A DNA stretch of 64,000 bases from Rhodocollybia butyracea. Taxonomy: Eukaryota; Basidiomycota; Agaricomycetes; Agaricales; Omphalotaceae. Every line of letters begins with the position of its first letter. Position 1 is the first letter of the stretch. Below the pieces are notes generated by a model. That model did no database searches. It was not told the DNA's origin and worked only from the letters and a program-made list of their open reading frames with translations. Both the position numbers and the translations under genes were made by a program. Of this stretch, positions 24,473-35,241 are shown in pieces. Where the stretch lies: the NCBI GenBank assembly GCA_015501585.1, contig JADNRY010000037.1, positions 186,001 through 250,000 on the forward strand, in the 5' to 3' direction.

Positions 24473-25559
24473 TTGGCGAGCACAGCATCAGCTACCACTA
24501 CAAAATTGCTCCCAATTGCAGGCTCAATGTTTCATTCAAACCCAGTCAAGCGTATCTCTGGTCAACAGCCCAGAACTATCATTTCAGATGTTTATCTCTA
24601 TTCAATTCGACACAAATTCTTTCTTCCTCTTAATTGGTTTACCAAGGACCGTCTTCAATTGGCACAGCACAGACTTCATGACCTGCATACCAAGGTCCAT
24701 AGAACTGAACCGACGGCTGAGAGCACTCCATCAGAAGTCAAGGTTCTAGTTTTTGACATGCTTAAGATGTCTGCACTTTGGGGTGATGATATGGAACATA
24801 CGTGCATGTTGCCTATGAAATGGTTGGAATGTATGTTGAATTACCTCTCAGCGCTTGTTACGCTTTCACCCGCCCATAGCCCGGGATTCAACAGTTTAGC
24901 TCTCCCAGTGATATCTTTTGCCACAGAATTTGGCAAACATCTCAATTTTTTCTGAAACTACCCAGATTTCGAAACATCATATCCTATTTGGTACATGTTC
25001 GAATGCACAGCCTGGAATGAGATCCTCCAGGGAACACTTTTTAGCAAGGACCACTATGTCCAAAATCTGGGCATTCTGTTGCAGGTTAGAGACCAGGTTA
25101 AACTTTTAACAGCTTCTTTCTTGCAGTCGTCTTCAACTCCAGCAAAGTGCCCCTCAGATTCAGATTTACATGGAGCAATAGCAGCTAAGGCTACGCGCAC
25201 TGTCACAAATGATTCTCCACAGTCATTTCGCAACACAGATTCACCAAAACGCACTTCCTCCCCAACATGTATTATTTGCGCAGCATCGCACCTCCTCCGC
25301 CTTCATTGCACCTCAGCCGTTGCCTTCAGCAATGGAAAGCCTTGCTTCTCAGCCTATCAGGACAGCGAGCTCAGGACTCTCAAGCCACTTGGCAGTGCCA
25401 AGGAAACAAAGCCTATCTGTATCCCATACAATCTCGCTTCCAGTTGCAAGCACCAGCATGATGATGGATGACTCCATATCTGTAGCCTGTGTGGACGAGA
25501 ACACTCAGCCCTCTCTCGTGTTACCTCATGTCTCCGCATCTTTGAAGGCGTCATCCGAC
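24473..25559 (+). pseudogene. DIRS-like gag gene, decayed
   Basis: It encodes the presumed nucleocapsid-type protein of the element. Recognisable blocks are FFLPLNWFTKDRLQLAQ, the helical NYPDFETSYPIWYMFECTAW and EILQGTLFSKDHYVQ, and a C-terminal Cys motif HICSLCGREHSAL typical of these gag proteins. The frame has in-frame TGA codons: one just before SLASTAS at ~24466, one after HLNFF at ~24952 and one before LHICSLCG at ~25469. All are compatible with CGA to TGA. No intact start was found. Confidence 0.65.
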
Positions 25560-26084
25560 CTTGATCACATTATCTTTCGTCCAGAATTTTTGTCATATAC
25601 TGATTTTTCATCCTCTATCTTACATTGCTCACCTTTATTGAATACCACTCCTTTTGATACAGAAATATACACTCATATAATCACACCTTACAATGCAGAT
25701 GCTTTTGCTCAACTTCTGGACCAATGCACCTTGTCTGATAAATATCCTCTTCTTGTCAATAATCTCTCCTATGGCTTTCCCATAGGTGATATGCCTCATC
25801 TAACAAAGACTGTTATAATCCCCAATCACCCTTCTATCATGGAACACCTTGACGCTGTTTATGAGTATATCAACACAGAACTGGTTGCCAATAGGATGTC
25901 TGGACCATTCTCACAGGCAGAAGTAGAACATATCCTATGCGGATATTTTTACTGCTCACCATTTGTAGTCGTTACACAGGACCAAGGTCCAAATCTCCCA
26001 CCCAAGATACGTATTTGTTGCCACCTTTCGAAAGATGCTCCGGATATGGGATCAGTCAACAGTTTTGCCGACAAAGAAGATTTC
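25460..26084 (+). pseudogene. DIRS-like reverse transcriptase, N-terminal part (left of the Gypsy insertion)
   Basis: The conserved N-terminal RT blocks are GPFSQAEVEHILCGYFYCSP, VVTQDQG, LPPKIRICCHLSKDAP and SVNSFADKEDF. The frame stops being RT at 26085, exactly where the Gypsy LTR begins. Continuation lies at 38346 (PTCFDMPSQVAEA). Confidence 0.78.
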
Positions 26085-26723
26085 TGTTAAGATCATGCAA
26101 GACCGAAGGGATCCAATCGGTATCCGAAAAGTATGTATTGATGAAGTAGGTCTTGGACCGATATCAGAGATCAAAGATGAAGTGGGACATGTGGTATAGC
26201 TATTAGCTAGACCCTCGTCACGCCGAATAGTCCCAAGATGAAGTTCAAGAGACAAAGATGGATTCAACCGATGTAATGGCCGATGAGTAAGACAGAAGAA
26301 GGGTAGACTAGGGCGGAATTTAGTTGGACAGAAGGTCTGGTTTATCCAAGTTGATATTTAAACTGAGGACTACTGTACAAGGTTGTACTACTTATATACT
26401 AGGAGTCCAGGGCTTCCGGATTGGTAGAAGACAGTAGTTGGAAACGTATACGGAAGACCGAAGTAAGTAATACAATCATAAGACAATAATACTCAATAGA
26501 TCGGGAAGGGAATATAATTGAAAGATAATAAGAACCAATTAGAAAGTAATCCGAAAGGTCTGATGGCGGTACATCATTGGACAAAGATAAGAGATAAGAT
26601 AGGAAGATAACGAAAAGAGATAAGATGAGGAAATAGAGGGGATGGAATTGGAATGGTGCTGGGATGATAGTAGAGGTGATCTGGCGATGATCCGAGAGAT
26701 GCTGATGCGGCATGGTCGTAACA
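26085..26723 (-). repeat. 3' LTR of the Gypsy element
   Basis: 639 bp, matching 37718-38345 over its full length with scattered mismatches and a small indel. It begins exactly where the DIRS RT frame is lost. Confidence 0.92.
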
Positions 26724-26963
26724 GTATCCCCCTCTTAGGCTTGAGCCTTCGAAAGCCTCTAAGTCCAGAGCCGAAGTCAGACCAATAGGGTGTCGGCCGA
26801 GAGTCAGGGTCACCGTGATGTGAGAAAGTCTAGAAGATTCTAAGACGTCACTGAGATCTCTGCTTATTGTTCCTGTGATCCTATAGAGTCTAAGCGCCTG
26901 GGTATATAAGGTCGTGCCAAAATCCAAAATTTCCGTAAGTACCCCCATCATTTTACTATCACC

Positions 26964-27995
26964 ATGACTTCTCGCGCCAACTCTCACGCATCCAACGACT
27001 CCGACAAGGAATTCAGGAAGGCCGAGGAAGCAGCAGCGGAAGCGAAGGCTTTACTCGAAAGGAAGGTGGCCAAGCGGGCGGCAAAGAAGAAGAAAAAGAG
27101 ACAGGAGGAGGCCGCAGCAGCAGCAGCAGCGGAAGCCGAGTGGCTCCGTTTATTTGTTGAAGAGCAGCAGAGGGAGGCTGAGAGGGCAGCGGCCGAGCTG
27201 GCAGCGAGGGAAGCCAGCAAAAAGGCTGAGCGAGAGAGGAAGGCCAAGGAGAAGCGGACGGCCGAGACTCTCTGGGCGTACGAAATTGCCAAGTCCAAAG
27301 CAGCGTCGGCCGATGAAAAGGTGAGCAAAGAGAGAGAAAAGGATGGCGGTGCCAGCAGGAAGGGGAGAAGGAAAATGTCGTGGGGCCGAGTACCCTGAGT
27401 GGGTTGAAGAGGAAGAGAGTGGCGCCGAAGTTGGCCGTGAGGGTGAGTCTGTTTTGGACTTGAAAGTTTTTTCTTTTCTAACCCATTGTAGGTCCCTGAC
27501 TCAGGTCCCGAGGATGATCCTCCATCCCCCGACAATGGCGACGACAAACTGGAGCCGAAGAAGCCAAAGAAGAGCAGTAAGAAGTGCGTTCAGTGCGAGG
27601 CGAAGGAGTTGGGTTGTACTTGGTGAGGCGGGAAGACTGAGGCCTGCTCCGAGTGCAACACTTCAAAGGTGAAGTGTTCACTCATCGGCCGGGAAAGCCA
27701 AAGGAAGGTGGAGGAAGAGAGCGAGGGTTTATCAGCAGAGGTGGCGGGATTGTGAGCGGAGGTCGCTCAGCTCTCGAGCACATTGGAGGAGCAGGTCGGA
27801 GGCCTGACGGCGGAACTGTCAGCCCTCCGACGTTTCTTAGTTGGTACGCGCCAGGGCTTTCAGGAGGAGGGAAGGCCAACTTGGACCCTGTCAAGGCCGA
27901 AGCCCAAGTCGAAGGGAAAAGGGAAGGAGAAGGAAACGGGAGAGAAGGATCCAGAGGAAGGAGGTGATGAAGATGGAGAGGGAGAGGAAGAGTAG
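26964..27995 (+). pseudogene. Antisense accessory ORF: coiled coil plus Cys cluster, inside the Gypsy element
   Basis: On the strand opposite gag-pol, between the integrase and the 3' LTR, ATG 26964 opens a highly helical Ala/Glu/Lys-rich stretch (many EAAAEA and AAEL-type heptads), a probable long coiled coil. After about 130 codons the similarity continues in another frame (VVGPSTLSGLKRKRV). It then crosses a probable intron (about 27441-27491) into a Cys cluster CVQCEAKELGC ... CSECNTSKVKC, spaced like a fungal Zn2Cys6 binuclear cluster, and an acidic/basic tail. A TGA follows GCTW at ~27625. ORFs with this coiled-coil plus Cys-cluster layout recur in mushroom genomes. Function unknown; the copy looks frameshifted. 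Confidence 0.6.
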
Positions 27996-28350
27996 GTAGA
28001 GAGCCGTCAGCCGAAGCCTCAGACCTTTGTAATAATTTTTTGGACTTTGTAGTTTTTTGGTTTTTTTGTTTTATCATACGGAAAGCTGTCAGCCCGTAAG
28101 GGCATAAAAGTAATTGTATATAATATAGAAAAAGTTTTGTTTTTAAACTTGAGTGAAATGTAAGGATTAAAGTGAGTTTAAATGCGGCCGAAGCCGGAAT
28201 TGGAAAAGTCGGAATGACTTTGAAAAGAAAATGATAAGAGAAGGGTGATCGCTCAATTTGCTATCACAGCAACCGAACCCCTCCGACGTCCATTGTTGGA
28301 CGCTTGGAAAAGTGATGTAAAAATGAAAAAGTATAAGTACGCACAAATGA

Positions 28351-30307
28351 CTAAGTAGGTCTGGGTTTGCTTGGATACCGAAGGTGGAATGCTGGAACTA
28401 GTTCATTGGCATGTAGTTCGTCGGCTGCAATCCAAGCGAACTCGTCATCAGTTCCTTCGTAACCAGCCCATCGGATGTAGTATCGTAGAGGACAGCGTTT
28501 GTATCTTTGGTCGACCTTTGAGTTGAGGATTTCCGCCACATTGTATTCTTCTTCACCATCAACTTCAATTGGTGGGGGAGGTGGCTGAATCCGATTCGGA
28601 ATCAAAGGTTCAAGTTGTGATACATGGAACACTGGATGGATTTGGCGAAGGTAGTCCGGGAGTTGGAGCTTATAGGAAAGGGAGCTGGAGTGCTCAAGAA
28701 CCTTGAAAGGACCAAGATACTTTTCGGCAAACTTTTCGGTCAGCCGAGTAGTTCGGATGTGTTTTGCCAAAACAAAGACCTCGGATCCAATTGGAAATTC
28801 AGGATGAGGAATGCGTTTCCAATCGGCTTGTTCCTTGTAGCGTTTTTGTGCATTAAGTATCTCATCTCGGAGGAAGGAATGAAGTTCATCTAGATTGACC
28901 ACAAAATCTTGTGCAAGATCGGACCGAATGTTGATCTCGGGACGAACGGTGATGTTGGGATGATAGCCCTTGTTAGCAAAGAAGGGAGAAATGCCGGTCG
29001 AGGCGTTCGGAGCGTTATTGTAAGCAAACTCGGCAATAGCCAAGATTTTAGCCCAATCGTCCTGCTGATAGGAACAGTAGATCCGAATGTATTGCTCCAG
29101 AGTCTGATTGACTCATTCCGTCTGTCCATCAGCCTCCGGATGATAACCCGAAGTATAGTGGAGTGTCATAGAGAGAGCTTCCCCAAGAGCTCAGAAGAAT
29201 GCAGACACAAATTCGGAACCTCGGTCCGATATAACGTGCGAGGGAACTCCGTGCTTAGAGAAAACATGCAAGATGAACAACTCGGCAAGTTGCTCGGATG
29301 TGATAGTGTTGTAAGTAGGAATAAAAATGGCTTGCTTCGAAGCGCAATCCACAATAACCAAGATAGTGGTATAGCCATCGGAGTCCGGAAGTTGTTCAAT
29401 GAAATCCATAGAAATTGAATCCCAAGGTCGAGTCAGAACCAGAAGAGGTTTGAGTAGTCCGTATGGCCGATGTCGGCGAGACTTGTTTCGACTGCATACA
29501 GTGCAAGAAGAAACATAGTCCCTAACAAAGGTCTGAATCTTGGGCCAAGTGTATTGGCGTCGGATAGCCTCTAGGGTCCGATTTTGACCGAAATGACCAG
29601 AGAGAGGATGATCGTGAAAGTATCGTAAAACCTGAAGTCGCAGGTCAGAATTGTTGGGAACGAATATCCAATCGTCTAATCATAATAGACCATCAGAACC
29701 TAGTTTCCATCGGGAGTCGGTCGGAGCTTTTGCAAGCTCAAGACCTTGTACTGACTGGGGATTGAGCAAAAGGGAAGACCGAATGGACTGGTGAAGTGAG
29801 TTGATGTCCATAACTATGGAAGCTCGGAGAGCCGGTCCTTCAAGGAAGGTAGCTCAGAGCGACGCGGTCAATTGCTCATTAGTAAAGATAGGTCTGAAGT
29901 TGTGCAGATTAACTTGCGCGTAGCCGTTATCCCCCTCTTTTGGGTAGACATCCCAACGTCTAGTGATGGAGTCCGGTTTCTCACCAAGCTTTCCGGGTTG
30001 GAACCAAATGATCATGTTGAAAGTGTGAAGGTATTCGGACCACCGAACCTGTTGCCGAGTTAGTACTTTAGTAGTAGAGAAATACTCGAGGTTCTTGTGA
30101 TCGGTAACAACATCGATCAGGTCTCCCGAGCCTTCAAGGTAGTGCCACCAGGCTTTAAAAGCCTCGAAAATGGCTAAGAGCTCTTTGTTGTGAGTATTGT
30201 AGTTGAGCTCGGCGGCCTGGAAGGTCTGAGAGAGGAAAGCAATTGGATGGATTTCTCCATCTGAGAGTCGGATCAAGACGATAGCCGCTAAGGCGTAGTC
30301 GGAAGCA
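28351..30307 (-). pseudogene. Gypsy pol: RNase H, integrase and chromodomain (decayed)
   Basis: Read right to left, RNase H (ASDYALAAIVL, HNKELLAIFEAF, VTDHKNLEYF) is followed by the integrase zinc domain (a CTVC motif) and catalytic core (MDFIEQLPDSDGYTTILVIV, VISDRGSEFVSAFF, GYHPEADGQTE). After the GPY/F-like module comes a C-terminal chromodomain (EYNVAEILNSK, YYIRWAGYEGTDDEFAW). In-frame TGA codons lie at 29854-29856, 29680-29682, 29191-29193 and 29113-29115, each where Arg would fit. The right end at 30307 is created by insertion of the 1.8-kb repeat immediately after the VETD/ASDY junction. Confidence 0.88.
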
Positions 30308-30312
30308 TTGGT

Positions 30313-32139
30313 ATTAGGCCTAAAATTGGCCTAAGGCATGTAACCGTACATTTTGACACTTTGTACGTGTTATACAATGCAATAAGAGAGTTATACGGAG
30401 CCCGAGCGTGATAGCTGTTGCCGAGGCAAAGAACTTAACAATAATACTCAGCGAGCCGTGAAGGTACGCCCACAAGCGTAGCCTAGAGCCAAGCTAGCAA
30501 GGATACCTGGGCTGCCCGGAGATGTAACGCTAGATCGTCAATCTAGTTATACCCAAAGAGTGTAGACTCTCTAAACTACAGGACATCTCGAAGCGGGATA
30601 AGTACTAAGCCAACGCGTTACTTGAGGAAAGGCATCCCTCACACTAATACCCCCAACGAGCTATGTTAAGATGTGGACTTTACAGTCTGTAACAATGGAC
30701 CAGAACGATCCCGAGGAAAACCGTAAAGATCTATTCGCGGCACCGGTTGCAACCGTGAGGACGGTAGAAACATGCTTAGCGGTCCTACGGAAAGCTACGC
30801 GCCGGGATAGCCTTGGCAAATCGAAACATTTGATCTTAGAAATCATACACGGAAGGTCTTATCCGTTAAAGCCAACTATCAGGAATCACTTGTACATACT
30901 CAGCGCAGTTGCTCAAGATTATCATAAGTGGTGTCATTGGAAAGCTAGATAACAGGTCTTCTCGAGAGAATGTTAATCACACTCAGGATGGACAGAACTA
31001 TCCGAGGAATAGAATGAAACTCACCCAAGGGAAACCGGGTGGCGAGTGATCATGAAGCGCAAAGGTACTCCTGACCCCGGAGAATTGTGGAGTAATCGGA
31101 GAAACCTCGCTCGGATCAAAACACTCTAAAACTATGTTAATCCTCACAAAATCATATTTTACCTCTGATATATACCCAAGAATGGACTATTTCTTTATCA
31201 TGTGTACCATATATAGGCTGGAGTTTCCTTTCCAAGCCAGATTCCTCTGTTCCACTCTCTTTCCGTCTCTCTCTGTATCTGTTTCATCTATTTTTTGTAT
31301 TAAACTCTCTCTACTCAGTATATAAGCCAGATATATTTATTCAATAAGACAAGTTTCTTGCCCTCGACTTGACTGCTAAGACCAGTGCTCCGTAGAACGT
31401 CCCCACGGGATCAGTAGCATGATGCCTCCTGACTTGGTTATCTTAAGAAAGTAATAAACTTCACGCACTTCGCAAAGCCCATTTATATCTTGATTGAATT
31501 TAAGTGTGTAGAGTTCTCTCGAACTCCAGATCAACTCAAATCTAGTTGCTTCCTTAGAGGGGACGGCTTCTAGTAAGGGATTATTTGGCTCCAGAGTGAG
31601 GGTTCCTTAGTTGACTTCTTCACGAAGTTAGACGAGCCACTAAGATTGTGGTACAAGTTCCTAGTGATTAAGTTCACTCACAATATCGTAGCTTGGCCCA
31701 GAGTTTGGTCGAGGACTTTACGGTGTCACAGCAGCTAGTGCCAGAGTTTGCCTAGGGTTGTTGACAAACCTCGAGATTACTATTCTAGCTAGAGCCAGAG
31801 TTTGCCTAGGAGAATCTTAGTTTCGTTGTATTGGTTTTGGTTTTGGTTAATTGATTTGGACATACACACCTGGTTCCCTCGTACACTCGTACACCCCAAC
31901 TAGGCTTCTCTCGACTTAGTTCTAAGAGTTGTCTAAGCTTAGTTACCCACGTTAGCGCTACAGTCTTGAACCTGGAGCAGTCGCGCGTGTACATCCGATA
32001 TTACAAAGCTTTCCCTCGGGGAATCTCTGACAACCCGCCCTCGCTCCCTTACGTATCGATAGTCTGGTTAGGTGCGGTAGTGTTTTTGTTAGGTTGTTTT
32101 ATAGCACCTTTCGCATACCTACACGTAAATACCCAAATA
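30313..32139 (+). mobile_element. 1.83-kb repeat family, copy 1 (plus orientation)
   Basis: 1827 bp starting ATTAGGCCTAAAATTGGCC and ending ACCCAAATA, inserted into the Gypsy RNase H region. Flanks TTGGT (30308-30312) and TCGGT (32140-32144) match at 4 of 5 positions, a mutated 5-bp target duplication. The copy matches copy 2 (35242-37082, inverted) along its whole length. It contains a TATATAAG box (~31319), a conserved ~90-codon ORF at 30671-30952, and a second ORF shared with copy 2 at 31806-31994 (minus). A 5-bp duplication and an internal TATA box suggest a long solo LTR, but the ends are not TG..CA. No terminal inverted repeats were seen. Confidence 0.75.
30671..30952 (+). CDS. Conserved ~90-residue ORF of the 1.83-kb repeat
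   Basis: Translates to a 93-residue basic protein (MWTLQSVTMDQNDPEE... ending YHKWCHWKAR). The same reading frame is open in copy 2 (36429-36707, minus) and over most of copy 3 (39300-39497, minus), with few changes in the block ATVRTVETCLAVLRKATRR. No known domain was recognised. Conservation may simply reflect recent copying, so a coding role is not proven. Confidence 0.35.
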   Translation: MWTLQSVTMDQNDPEENRKDLFAAPVATVRTVETCLAVLRKATRRDSLGKSKHLILEIIHGRSYPLKPTIRNHLYILSAVAQDYHKWCHWKAR

Positions 32140-32144
32140 TCGGT

Positions 32145-33890
32145 TTCCACGATAAGTGGACAATTTGGTTCCCAATGTGTGAGAATGGGTGCATGTGTGA
32201 AGGCATACTTGATTTTTTCGAAGGAATCCTGACATGCCGAAGACCAGAGCCATGCCACACCCTTCCGGGTAAGCCGAGTCACCGGTACAACAATGTCGCT
32301 ATAATTATAAATAAAACATCGGTAGAAATTAGTGAAACCGAGAAAAGATTGGATGTCTTTGACTTTATGGGGAACCGGCCAGTCAACAATAGCTTTAACC
32401 TTATCTTTGGCCATGGTCAATCCTGCCGGAGAGAGAATGTAACCGAGATATTCAACCATATCGACTGACCAGAAGCACTTCGCAGGATTGAGAAAAAGGC
32501 CATTTACACGGAGCCGCCGAAGGACTTCGCAAACGTGTTCCAAGTGCTGTTCTGGATTGTCGGAATAGATGAGGATGTCGTCCAGGTAAACTATGACGCA
32601 GACATCGAGCATGTCCGAGAATATGTTGTTGATGAACCTTTGAAAAGCCGCGGGAGCATTAGTAAGACCGAAGGGCATAACTAACCATTTGTAGGAACCC
32701 CATCAGGTCCGAAAAGTAGTTTTCCATTCGTTGCCATCGGCAATTTGGACGAGATGATAGGCATGGGCCAGGTCGAGTTTGGTGTAGATTTTAGCTTCTT
32801 TCAGAGCATCCAAAAGGTCCGAGATTAGAGGCAGCGGGTAGCGATCCTTCTTGGTAATCTTGTTCAATCCTCGGAAGTCCACGCAAAGCCAAAGTTTACC
32901 ATCCTTCTTCGGTACAAAGAGGACCGGAGCACCATGCGGAGAGGAAGAGGGTCGAATGACACCAGTAGCAAGTTGCTTATCCAAGAAATCGCAAAGAGCC
33001 TGCTGCTCTGTTGGAGAGAGAGGGTAAAGGCGACTGAGCGGGGGCTCAGCACCTTCCACCAGATCAATTTTGAGGTCAAAAGAACAATGTTCAGGAAGAA
33101 CCTCAGACGCAACTTCGTCAAAAACGTCGGCGAAGTCAAGGTAGTCTGCAGGGATCGGAAGTGCCTCGGAAGAAGCACTCCTGGCCGAAGGACCAGATGC
33201 TGCATAGTGTGCCGATACTTCGGGGTCAATAACCCGGAGAAGAGTTGGTTCCCTACCTGAATCTTGACAAGCCTTATGGAAGGCGGCGGCGCCGACTAGT
33301 GCGATATCGACTTCAGAAGTCTCTAAACACAAAGCCATTTGCGCAACTGAAGGGTAGGAATAGATTGGTTCAAAAGGAAACCTCTCTGATAGAGGATGAG
33401 GTTGGCGAGAGCAAGTTTGAGTCGGCGGCAAAGGTGCTGGCCAAATTGGGATAGTAGGTGGTTTCATGGAGGATACTGGTGCTTTTGGCCCTAACGCGGA
33501 TCTGAAAAGCGAAGACGTCTGAGCGGAAACAGGGTGCTCGGTGTTACGGAAAGTAATGGTTCTGGTGACCCAGTCAATCAACGGATTGTAGCGGGACAAG
33601 AAACTGTATCCTAAAACAGCTTTACAAGATGAGTCCAAAGAAGTGACATAAAATGCCAGAGGTAGCAGCTCGCCGGACAGAAACTGAACTTCCAAAGTCG
33701 CAACTTCGGAAATTGGTTTTGGAGAAAGAGAACCATCGAAGAGTCGGAGATTGATTGGCGGAATTGAAGAGGTTGGAATAGAGTTTAAATTGACATAATG
33801 GGAATCAAGGAAACAATCAGTAGAACCGGAGTCTACGAGAGTAATAAACTTTAAAAGAGCGGAAGATTCATCGGAATCTTCGGGAAGAGG
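32145..33890 (-). pseudogene. Gypsy pol: aspartic protease and reverse transcriptase (decayed)
   Basis: Read right to left, the protease active site is in LVDSGSTDCFLD (~33820-33850), followed by AVLGYSFLSRYNPLIDW. The RT has VIRPSSSPHGAPVLFVPKKD, LCVDFRGLNKITKKDRYPLP, TK LDLAHAYHLV and the catalytic VIVYLDDILIYS. A TGA at 32703-32705 interrupts the usual FRT-Arg-YGS position just before MPFGLTNAPAAFQ. The 1.8-kb repeat cuts the frame right after PLIVETD. Enzyme roles follow from family knowledge; this copy cannot make a full-length protein. Confidence 0.88.
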
Positions 33891-34019
33891 GAATTCAGTA
33901 GATAAAGAAATTGTAAGTGATCGTTCATAATCGGAAAGAGCGGACGCATTGAGATAGACTTCCCCAGAGGCACAAACCTGATCAACACAGCTCCCGTTTC
34001 ATACCGGGGTCCAGGAGCT

Positions 34020-35236
34020 GTGGACTATTTTTCCGAACAGGTATCGGTTGGATTAGTCGCAGATTCCTCGGTCGAAGTGGCCCGGGCACAAGAATCCCCT
34101 GACCTCTTCTTATCGCAATTCTCCGCCTTATGCTTTCCACCACAAATCATGCACAGGCCTCCCTTCTTTCGGTGTTCCACTTCGGAAGGCTTAAGTCATC
34201 CATCGGCGCCGAGAAGGTTGGTGTAAGGCTTTGGTGCAGAGCTGACCAAAGATCCAGATTTGTTGAAACCGGAACCTGAAGGGCCCGATTTGTTGTTGTT
34301 GTTCCAAGGATTTTTCGGTTGCCGTCCGGAGCTTTGGGAAGAGTTGTTAGGTTTGTTAAAACCAGAATTCTGTGAAGGATTATTTTGAGAGGAAGAGTTC
34401 GGAGAACCCTTTTTCGTTGGAGAGGAAGTTTTACCGCCGGAGCCACCTCCGGAAGAGCTTGCGACCTCTCTTTTACGTTCCTCTTCGCGCTGCCAGTGCT
34501 GATTATCAATCTCAAGCACTTTGGCGCGGTATGCCAAAAGTGTTGCCGGTGTTGGACCATGAACCATTTCTTCCTTGATCCTAGTCGCCAAACCACGCTG
34601 ATAAGCCCACTTAAGGGCGACGTCATCCCATCCTGTCATTGCCGCCAAGGTATTGAATCGGGTGTTATACTTCCGAACCTGTTCATTCTCCTTCATCCGA
34701 ATATTACTGAGTTTATCCTCGGCTTCACCCTGGGCATCGAAAAGACCGAAATGGTCTTGAAGTTCCTTCACGAGTGCCAAGAAGGAGTTCATCCATGCCG
34801 GGGGGTTTATTGGGTTTGGATCCAGGATGTCCGGTACGAACCATTCCCGAGCAGATCCGCTAAGGAAGGAAAGAGCATACATGACCTTTTTCTGGTCAGT
34901 GAAGTATGAAGGGCGGTCAATAACGACTAAGGAAAGGGAAACGAGAAACTTCTTGAGTTTCCGAGGTTCGGAGCTGTCGAAAACATCGGGCTCCTTGACT
35001 TTGGCTTTGCCTTCCGATGGTTTGGTTGACTTGCCACCGAGGAGGGTCAAAGCATTTGCGATGGAATTGATAGATCCTCTGAATTTGTCCATCAGTTCCA
35101 ATACTGCGCCAGCATCAGGCTGGCTGCGAGCATTGAGAAATCTACCACCGCAGCGGGGACCGCCGGGGGGACCACCACCACCACCACCATTACCTGGGGG
35201 AGGAAGCAGAGGAGGACCACCACCACCACCACCATT
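34020..35236 (-). pseudogene. Gypsy gag, main part (capsid and Cys knuckle)
   Basis: It encodes the capsid: VMYALSFLSGSAREWFVPD, LVKELQDHFGLFDAQGEAED and WQRE EERKRE blocks are visible. A Ser/Asn/Gly-rich linker and a zinc-knuckle-like CMICGGKHKAENC follow. TGA at 34196-34198 and TAG at 34025-34027 break the frame. A poly-Gly coding stretch (CCACCA repeats on the plus strand, 35163-35235) lies at its N-terminal side, where the 1.8-kb repeat copy 2 is inserted. The N-terminus of the same gene is at 37088-37652. Confidence 0.8.
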
Positions 35237-35241
35237 ATCGG

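Noticed and set aside
26984..27547. Long minus-strand ORF rich in Ala/Ser/Leu opposite the coiled-coil ORF
   Set aside because: Its composition is the complement of the coiled coil on the plus strand; no family resemblance.
35163..35235. CCACCA array resembling a short tandem or CRISPR-like repeat
   Set aside because: It is a simple trinucleotide tract encoding poly-Gly in the Gypsy gag; no spacers.
32145..35236. Possible inversion of the Gypsy segment between the two inverted repeat copies
   Set aside because: Protease, RT and gag inside the segment read in the same direction and order as the integrase and gag N-terminus outside.
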